In this document: positions 58,829 through 64,000 of the stretch, piece after piece
Layout: every line of letters starts with the position of its first letter
Position numbering within the stretch: the stretch's first letter is position 1
Assembly: GCF_001648175.1 (NCBI RefSeq)
Contig: NZ_CP015243.1
Coordinates: forward strand, 1,488,001 to 1,552,000
Direction: 5' to 3'
DNA: 64,000 nucleotides
From: Halotalea alkalilenta
GTDB lineage: Bacteria; Pseudomonadota; Gammaproteobacteria; Pseudomonadales; Halomonadaceae
The notes under the pieces: model-generated
Databases searched by the model: none
What the model was told of the DNA's origin: nothing
Seen by the model: the letters and a program-made list of their open reading frames with translations, nothing else
Made by a program: the position numbers and the translations under genes

Positions 58829-59812
58829 ATGCGTATGGAATTCAAGGATTACTACGCGACTCTCGGGGTGCCCGAGGACGCCGATGCCAAGGCGATCAAA
58901 TCTGCCTATCGTAAGCTCGCACGCAAGTACCATCCCGATGTCAGCCGTGAAGACGATGCCGAGGCCAAGTTCAAGGAGGTGGGCGAGGCCTATGAAGTGC
59001 TGGGCGACGCCGAGAAGCGCGCCGAGTACGACCAACTGCGGCGTTACGGCAACCGGGCCGGCGAGCAGTTCGAGCCGCCGCCTGGCTGGCATGGGGCCGG
59101 TGATGGGGGATTCCAGGCTGGCGAGACCCATTTCGAGGGTGATTTTTCCGACTTCTTCGAGTCGCTGTTCGGTGGCCGCGGCCAGCGCCGGGGCGGTTCG
59201 CACGGTTTCTCCGCTGGGGGACACGGCTTCGAGCGGCGCGCTCATCGTGGGCAGGATGTCGAGCTGGAACTGCCGCTGTTTCTCGAGGAGGTGGTCGGCG
59301 GCCAGCCCAAGCAGGTGCGCTTCACCATCGCCCAGCACGATGCCCAGGGCCGCCGCGAGGAGACCGAGAAGAGTCTCAATGTTCGGATTCCCAAAGGGGT
59401 GGTCGACGGTGAGCGGATCCGGCTGAAGGGGCAAGGCGGGGCTGGCGTCGACGGTGCCGAGAATGGTGATCTCTATTTGAAGGTGCGCTTCGCGCCCCAT
59501 CCGCGTTTCGACGTCGACGGGCACGACCTGATCCTCACCGTGCCGCTCGCACCCTGGGAGGCGGCGCTCGGTGCTCGGGTGGAGGTGCCGACGTTGACCG
59601 GACGCCTGCAGTTGACCATTCCCCCCAACAGCCAGACCGGCGCCCGCCTGCGCATCAAGGGCAAGGGGCTGCCGGGGAGAAGTACCGACGGCGACCTTTA
59701 TGCGCTGCTCAAGGTGGTGATGCCGCCTCGACCCGCCGAGGGTGACGAGGCGCTGTGGCGTGGACTCGCCGAGCGTCATGCCGGCTTCCATCCCCGTTCG
59801 CAATGGAGCTGA
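58829..59812 (+). CDS. cbpA: DnaJ-class chaperone CbpA
   Basis: 327 residues. J domain at residues 5-70 with the HPD motif (KYHPDVS), a Gly/Phe-rich linker ([15 protein letters not shown]) and two C-terminal substrate-binding domains. The zinc-finger domain of DnaJ is absent, as in CbpA. It stimulates DnaK and can bind curved DNA. The ATG at 58829 or 58835 can be used. Followed 5 bp later by cbpM, which confirms the identity. Confidence 0.94.
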   Translation: MRMEFKDYYATLGVPEDADAKAIKSAYRKLARKYHPDVSREDDAEAKFKEVGEAYEVLGDAEKRAEYDQLRRYGNRAGEQFEPPPGWHGAGDGGFQAGETHFEGDFSDFFESLFGGRGQRRGGSHGFSAGGHGFERRAHRGQDVELELPLFLEEVVGGQPKQVRFTIAQHDAQGRREETEKSLNVRIPKGVVDGERIRLKGQGGAGVDGAENGDLYLKVRFAPHPRFDVDGHDLILTVPLAPWEAALGARVEVPTLTGRLQLTIPPNSQTGARLRIKGKGLPGRSTDGDLYALLKVVMPPRPAEGDEALWRGLAERHAGFHPRSQWS

Positions 59813-59817
59813 ATCGT

Positions 59818-60123
59818 ATGTCCGCGATTACCGTGAACACCTTCGACTTCGATGAGCTCTGCAATCACGCCGGCGTGACCGCTGACATCGTGGTCACCAT
59901 CGTCGAGCACGGCATCCTCGCTCCGAGCGGGCGCGAGCCGCGCCAATGGCGGTTCGATGTCAGCGCGGTGCTGGTGGTGAAGCGCGTCGTGCGTTTGCGC
60001 CGCGACCTCGACCTGGACTGGCAGGGCGCAGCCCTGGCGCTGGAGCTGCTCGACGAGAACCAGCGGCTGCGAGCGGAAAACGCCTACCTGCGCCGTCGCC
60101 TCGAGCGATTCATCGACGGCTGA
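59818..60123 (+). CDS. cbpM: Chaperone modulator CbpM
   Basis: 101 residues, MerR-like helix-turn-helix fold (FDELCNHAGVTADIVVTIVEHGIL) and a C-terminal coiled coil (ELLDENQRLRAENAYLRRRLERF). It binds the J domain of CbpA and blocks its activity. The start ATG stands 5 bp behind cbpA, so both come from one message. Confidence 0.92.
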   Translation: MSAITVNTFDFDELCNHAGVTADIVVTIVEHGILAPSGREPRQWRFDVSAVLVVKRVVRLRRDLDLDWQGAALALELLDENQRLRAENAYLRRRLERFIDG

Positions 60124-60212
60124 CCTGGCCTGCGGCCGGGCGAGGCGTTCGCTCGGCTCGTCGCCTGTGTGGGTGGGTGTTGGTGTAGATGTAGATGTGA
60201 AAGTAGAGCGCC

Positions 60213-60842
60213 CTAGGCTGGAATGCGCTGCGGCGGTACGCGGAGCAGCAGGCTGAGAGCGTCGAGATCGGTGGGCTCACTGCTTGGCCAGTCGAGCTGC
60301 AGTAGCGCGCCATCGGCGCGGTACTCGACAGCCGCCACCAGCGCGCCCCGGGCCTCGCACCATTGGCGGGCGGCATGCTCGTCGCTGAAGTCGACCAGCA
60401 GGCGCAGCGGCTCGCGGATGACGAAGGTAGCGGTCGGCAGCGCCTCCAGCCCGAGCTGTACGGCGCGCGAGTACGCGCGGGCCAGGCCGCCGGTGCCAAG
60501 CTTGATGCCGCCGAAGTAGCGAATCACCACGCAGCCCACCTGGCCCAGGCCGCTGCCCTCGAGCACTTGGTACATCGGCCGTCCCGCGGTGCCGCCGGGC
60601 TCGCCGTCGTCGGAAAAGCCGATCGCCACCTGTTCACCCGGTGGGCCCGCGACGAAGGCGAGGCAGTGATGGCGCGCATCCGGATGGGCGCGCCTTGCCT
60701 GCTGCAACAGCCGCTGCGCCTCGTCGGGGGCGGCGCAGCGGCTGATCCAGGCGATGAATCGGCTTTTGTGTACTTCGAACTCGGCGCGGTGGGGCGCCTC
60801 GAGAGTGGCGCCCGGTACTTCGAATCGGTCGGGCTTGGACAT
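60213..60842 (-). CDS. yigZ: YigZ/IMPACT-family protein
   Basis: 209 residues. The IMPACT domain has EFEVHKSRFIAWISRC, ARHHCLAFVAG, GFSDDGEPGGTAGRPMYQVLEGSGLGQVGCVVIRYFGGIKLGTGGLARAYS, and a ferredoxin-like C-terminal domain follows. The function is not settled in bacteria (translation-related). The TGA of the LexA-like gene and its ATG share one base (TGATG), so the two are translationally coupled and yigZ may be under SOS control here. Confidence 0.9.
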   Translation of the reverse strand: MSKPDRFEVPGATLEAPHRAEFEVHKSRFIAWISRCAAPDEAQRLLQQARRAHPDARHHCLAFVAGPPGEQVAIGFSDDGEPGGTAGRPMYQVLEGSGLGQVGCVVIRYFGGIKLGTGGLARAYSRAVQLGLEALPTATFVIREPLRLLVDFSDEHAARQWCEARGALVAAVEYRADGALLQLDWPSSEPTDLDALSLLLRVPPQRIPA

Positions 60843-61318
60843 CAGGCCGCCTGTGCGGGACGGCGGGCGACGCCCATCACCAGGCCGAGTACCTGGATGT
60901 CGCCGTTCTTCAGGTAGATGGGCGGCATCGACTGGTTGGCTGGTTGAAGCCGCACGCCGTTTTTCTCGATGTAGAGCTTTTTCAGCGTGACCTCCTGGTT
61001 ATTGATCAGCACTACCGCGGTTTCGCCGTTCTCGGCCGACTCGAAGCGCTCGATGATGATGATGTCCCCATCGAAGATGTTGCAGTCGATCATCGAGTCG
61101 CCGCGCACGCGCAGCGCATAGGTATTGCGGCGTACCATGGACGAGGGCACCACCACCGACTCGTCCTCGCGGCACGCCTCCATCGGCAGGCCGGCGGAGA
61201 CGACGCCGAGCAGGGGGATTTCGACCATCATCTCGGCGGGCACGGCTTCCCAGGCGTCGGCGTTCAGCGGCAGGTTGGGCAGGCGATGCAGATAGAGGGA
61301 CTCGGCAGAGGGGCTCAT
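60842..61318 (-). CDS. LexA/UmuD-like S24 autopeptidase without DNA-binding domain
   Basis: 158 residues. The self-cleavage site Ala-Gly is in LGVVSAGLPMEA, the catalytic Ser in RVRGDSMIDCNIFDGDI and the Lys in VTLKKLY. The 35 residues before the cleavage site (MSPSAESLYLHRLPNLPLNADAWEAVPAEM) show no helix-turn-helix, whereas LexA has an about 70-residue DNA-binding domain. So it is not a repressor on its own. It is closer to UmuD in layout, although no umuC follows. RecA filaments should trigger its cleavage. AGGAGA precedes the ATG, and an SOS box lies about 200 bp upstream. Confidence 0.82.
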   Translation of the reverse strand: MSPSAESLYLHRLPNLPLNADAWEAVPAEMMVEIPLLGVVSAGLPMEACREDESVVVPSSMVRRNTYALRVRGDSMIDCNIFDGDIIIIERFESAENGETAVVLINNQEVTLKKLYIEKNGVRLQPANQSMPPIYLKNGDIQVLGLVMGVARRPAQAA

Positions 61319-61517
61319 CTCGTTCTCCTTGTGGCGACGCCGCGGAACCGGCGCGCCTTGCGTCGCATCAGAGAAGAGCGTCGACGGTGTCGCCCCGGGC
61401 CGGTCGTCGCGTCGCTGGAAAGCCGCCAGCGGGACGGTGGTGCCGATTGGTAACACTATCGCGCCTTCGCGAGGGGAGGAAGCCCCGCAGGACGACTTCC
61501 CCGTGGAAAGCAAAATA

Positions 61518-61533
61518 CTGTATGTTCGAACAG
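61518..61533. promoter_or_regulatory. LexA (SOS) box upstream of the LexA-like gene
   Basis: CTGTATGTTCGAACAG fits CTG-N10-CAG with the AT-rich TAT start. It lies between the divergent LexA-like gene (start 61318) and ccmA (start 61644). The 200-bp distance from the LexA-like start implies a long leader. Control of ccmA is the less likely option. Confidence 0.85.
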
Positions 61534-61643
61534 GTTGTCGAGCATCGAGTGAGCAGGTGGAGCGAAATCGTCGATCGGCGTATGATTGAAACTTATTCAA
61601 AACTTAGGCGGCGTCCTGGGCGCCGGCCAGCGGAGCGCGCTAT

Positions 61644-62300
61644 TTGACGGTCCACCTTTCCGCCCGAGGGCTCGGCTGCGAGCGTGACGATCGCTGGCTC
61701 TTCGCCGACCTGACGTTTTCGCTCGCGGCGGGCGAACTGTGCCGGGTCGAGGGCCCCAACGGCAGCGGCAAGACCACGCTGCTCAGGATCCTCAGCGGCC
61801 AGCTCGGCGACTATAGCGGCGAGCTGCATTGGTGCGGCGAGCGACTCGATCGCCATGCGAAGGCGCTACGCGGGGAGCTGCTGTACCTGGGCCACCGCGC
61901 GGGAATCAAGGATGGGCTTAGTGCGCTCGAGAACCTGGCCTGGTACCAGGCGCTCGGCGAGTACCGTTGCGACGATGCCGAGGCCGCCCGCTGGCGCGCG
62001 CTCGAGCGGGTCGGCCTGACCGGCTTCGAGGAACTGCCGGTCGAGCGGCTTTCCGCCGGGCAGCAGCGCCGCGTTGCGCTGGCGCGGCTGCACCTGGAGC
62101 GCCGCGCGCTGTGGATTCTCGATGAGCCGTTCACAGCGATCGACGCCGCAGGCGTGGCGCAGCTCGAAGGCTGGATGGCGGAGCATCGCGATGCCGGAGG
62201 CTCGGTGCTGGTCACCTCCCATCACCCGCTCGAGCTCGACGGTGCCATGGCCCGGATATGCCTGGACGGGCGCGGGGGGCATGATGTCATCGCCGCTTGA
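61644..62300 (+). CDS. ccmA: Heme exporter ATP-binding protein CcmA
   Basis: 218 residues from a TTG after GGAG. Walker A EGPNGSGKTTLLRIL, signature LSAGQQRRVALARL, Walker B LWILDEPFTAID and switch His (VTSHHPLEL). It energises release of holo-CcmE from CcmC/D in cytochrome c maturation. It overlaps ccmB by 20 bp, which supports coupled translation. Confidence 0.92.
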   Translation: MTVHLSARGLGCERDDRWLFADLTFSLAAGELCRVEGPNGSGKTTLLRILSGQLGDYSGELHWCGERLDRHAKALRGELLYLGHRAGIKDGLSALENLAWYQALGEYRCDDAEAARWRALERVGLTGFEELPVERLSAGQQRRVALARLHLERRALWILDEPFTAIDAAGVAQLEGWMAEHRDAGGSVLVTSHHPLELDGAMARICLDGRGGHDVIAA

Positions 62301-62988
62301 ATCGAGGCGGGTGAGCCTGCGCCGCGCTTTCGCCGCCGTGCTGAAGCGCGAGCTGTCGCTGCGTTTTCGCCGCAGGCAGGACCTGGCCAGCCCGATGCTG
62401 TTCTTCGCCCTGACGGTGACGCTGTTTCCGCTCGGGCTTGGTCCCGATCCCGCCATGCTCGGCGCGCTCGCGCCGGGTCTTTTGTGGGTGGCGGCGCTGC
62501 TGGCGGTGCTTTTGTCCCTCGACGGGCTGTTCCGCGCCGACTACGACGACGGCACCTTGGAGCAGCTGCTGCTCTCCGCCCAGCCGGTCGCGCTGCTGGT
62601 GCTGGCCAAGGTGATCGCCCACTGGGTGGTGACCGGGCTCGTGCTCTCGCTGTTCGCGCCGCTGTTCGGTGCGATGCTGGCATTGCCCGCGCAGCACTGG
62701 TGGGCGTTGGCGGCGACCCTGGCGCTGGGGAGTGCGACGCTGAGCCTGATCGGTGCGATCGGCGCGGCGCTCACCGTCGGGCTGAAGCGCGGCGGTGTGC
62801 TGCTGTCGCTGCTGGTGCTGCCGCTCTACACGCCAGTGCTGATCTTCGGCGCGGGCGCCGCGCAGCTGGCGCTCGAAGGCGTGGCGATCGGCCCGCAGCT
62901 GGCACTGCTGGGCGCGATGCTCGCCGCTGCCCTGGGGTTGGCGCCCTGGGCCACCGCCGCCGCGCTGCGCTTGAGCGTGGCTGGCTGA
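62281..62988 (+). CDS. ccmB: Heme exporter membrane protein CcmB
   Basis: 235 residues with six hydrophobic segments (LASPMLFFALTVTLFPLGLG, GLLWVAALLAVLLSLDGLF, WVVTGLVLSLFAPLFGAMLAL and others), and the FRADYDDGTLEQLLLS loop typical of CcmB. It forms the transporter core with CcmA. The ATG at 62281 or 62284 may be used. Both lie inside the end of ccmA. Confidence 0.92.
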   Translation: MMSSPLESRRVSLRRAFAAVLKRELSLRFRRRQDLASPMLFFALTVTLFPLGLGPDPAMLGALAPGLLWVAALLAVLLSLDGLFRADYDDGTLEQLLLSAQPVALLVLAKVIAHWVVTGLVLSLFAPLFGAMLALPAQHWWALAATLALGSATLSLIGAIGAALTVGLKRGGVLLSLLVLPLYTPVLIFGAGAAQLALEGVAIGPQLALLGAMLAAALGLAPWATAAALRLSVAG

Positions 62989-63081
62989 AAGCGCGTCGCG
63001 GAGTGTGAGAAGGAAGGCCGGATGACGTCGGCCCGAATGAACCGTGAAAGAATCCAAACAACCACACCGTGACCTGACTGC

Positions 63082-63837
63082 ATGTGGAGATTCATACATA
63101 AATGGGGCTCGCCCAAGTGGTTCTACACCACGACTGGGCCTTGGCTGCCCTGGCTCTGGGCGGCGGCCGCGATCCTGATCCTCGCCGGCAGCGTCTGGGG
63201 GCTGGCGATCGTCCCGCCCGATCGTTTTCAGCATGATGCCGCGCGAATCCTCTACGTCCACGTGCCCTCGGCGATCCTCGCCCAGGCCTGTTTCGCCGCG
63301 ATGGCGCTGGCCTCGGCGATCTTCCTGGTGTGGAAGATCAAGATCGCCGACATGGCGGCCGCGGCGATCGCGCCGTTCGGTGCATCGATGACCTTCGCCG
63401 CGCTGTTTTCCGGCGCTGTCTGGGGCATTCCCACCTGGGGCACCTGGTGGGTGTGGGATGCACGGCTCACCTCGATGCTGATCCTGCTGTTCATCTACTT
63501 CGGCATCATCGCGCTGCGCTCGGCATTCGCCAGCCGTGACAGCGGGTCACGAGCGGCGGCGATCCTGACCCTGGTCGGGGTGATCAACCTGCCGGTGATC
63601 AAGTACTCGGTGGTGTGGTGGAGTACGCTTCACCAGCCGGCGACCTTCTCGCTGACCAAGGCGCCGGCGATGCCTCCCTCGATGTGGCTGCCGCTGCTGG
63701 TGATGGTGCTTGGATTTTTCCTCTTCTTCACTGCGCTCGTGATCGCGCGCGTGCGCACCGAGCTGCTTCGGCGCGAATCCCGCTCCCGCTGGGTGCGGGC
63801 GCTGGTCGAAGGCGATGCTGGGGGTAAGCGGGGATGA
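63082..63837 (+). CDS. ccmC: Heme-handling protein CcmC
   Basis: 251 residues, six membrane helices. The WWD signature is WGTWWVWDARLTS. Conserved His residues stand in YVHVPSAILAQ and WWSTLHQPATFS, which bind heme before transfer to CcmE. It is 93 bp behind ccmB and overlaps ccmD by 4 bp (ATGA). Confidence 0.95.
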   Translation: MWRFIHKWGSPKWFYTTTGPWLPWLWAAAAILILAGSVWGLAIVPPDRFQHDAARILYVHVPSAILAQACFAAMALASAIFLVWKIKIADMAAAAIAPFGASMTFAALFSGAVWGIPTWGTWWVWDARLTSMLILLFIYFGIIALRSAFASRDSGSRAAAILTLVGVINLPVIKYSVVWWSTLHQPATFSLTKAPAMPPSMWLPLLVMVLGFFLFFTALVIARVRTELLRRESRSRWVRALVEGDAGGKRG

Positions 63838-64000
63838 CGATCTACTTCACCGACTTCGGGGCCTTCCTGGCGATGAACGGCTACGCCGCCTACGTTTGGC
63901 CGGCCTGGGCCCTGGTGCTCGGGCTGCTGGCGACGCAGGCCTTCGCGGTGCGCGCCGAGCGCGCGCGGGCGCTCGGTGAGCTGCGCCGCAGGATGCGCCG
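63834..64000 (+). CDS. ccmD: CcmD, 5' part (runs off the window)
   Basis: The 55 visible codons start MTIYFTDFGAFLAMNGYAAYVWPAW, one membrane helix follows (ALVLGLLATQAF), then a basic ERARALGELRRRMR tail. This is the CcmD pattern of a small protein needed to release holo-CcmE. The rest of the operon (ccmE onward) lies beyond the window. Confidence 0.9.
   Translation, partial: MTIYFTDFGAFLAMNGYAAYVWPAWALVLGLLATQAFAVRAERARALGELRRRMR

Overview
The window is a 64 kb piece of a high-GC (clearly above 60 %) gammaproteobacterial chromosome. The order mutS/fdxA ... pncC-recA-recX-alaS-lysC-csrA-tRNA-Ser-tRNA-Arg is the one I know from Pseudomonas and the Halomonadaceae. Together with the protein style (DgdA/DgdR, CbpA/CbpM, YghU, PolB) it points to a Halomonas relative. 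This assignment is an inference, because there is no rRNA in the window.

Region by region. 0-3.5 kb: the 3' end of an ArnT-type glycosyltransferase gene, then a divergent AraC regulator and short-chain dehydrogenase pair. 3.5-6.65 kb: fdxA and mutS on the minus strand. 6.8-11 kb: a tandem array of about 205-bp REP-like repeats carrying two nearly identical IS110-family elements, both in the same orientation and at the same position of the repeat. 11-16.5 kb: DNA polymerase II, a lipoprotein, a voltage-gated-type K+ channel with a zinc-ribbon tail, and a protealysin-type M4 protease with its emfourin-type inhibitor. 16.9-24.3 kb: the conserved pncC-recA-recX-alaS-lysC-csrA-tRNA block, with a clear SOS box in front of recA. 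24.9-36 kb: a catabolic region with an M24 peptidase, two paralogous metal-dependent amidohydrolases, a polyamine-type ABC importer, a CobW-family GTPase, and dialkylglycine decarboxylase with its LysR regulator. 36-43 kb: a 5-oxoprolinase (PxpA/B/C) operon with its own biotin carboxylase, biotin carrier and NCS1-like permease, plus a divergent LysR gene. 43-53.4 kb: a YghU-type GST, a DASS-family transporter, sucA-sucB, a FixK-like Crp/Fnr regulator and a butanediol dehydrogenase. Two long AT-rich control regions here share FNR boxes and a 23-bp motif. 53.7-57.7 kb: a second, identical tRNA-Arg followed by accessory genes (TetR, truncated aldo/keto reductase, Lrp, a benzoylformate-decarboxylase-like enzyme). 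57.7-64 kb: dusC, cbpA-cbpM, an SOS-type LexA-like autopeptidase gene without DNA-binding domain coupled to yigZ, and the start of the cytochrome c maturation operon ccmABCD.

The most interesting signals are these. (1) Comparing the two IS110 copies with an uninterrupted repeat fixes their ends to the base and gives a 2-bp CT core. The identical 5' noncoding end contains stretches that match the target and donor flanks up to the core, as expected for a bridge RNA. (2) The two control regions at 44.3 and 51.7 kb share three elements in the same order. (3) The helix-turn-helix-less LexA-like protein is preceded by a consensus SOS box. (4) A peptidase/amidohydrolase/ABC cluster sits beside dgdA, which suggests use of 2-aminoisobutyrate-containing peptides (hypothesis).
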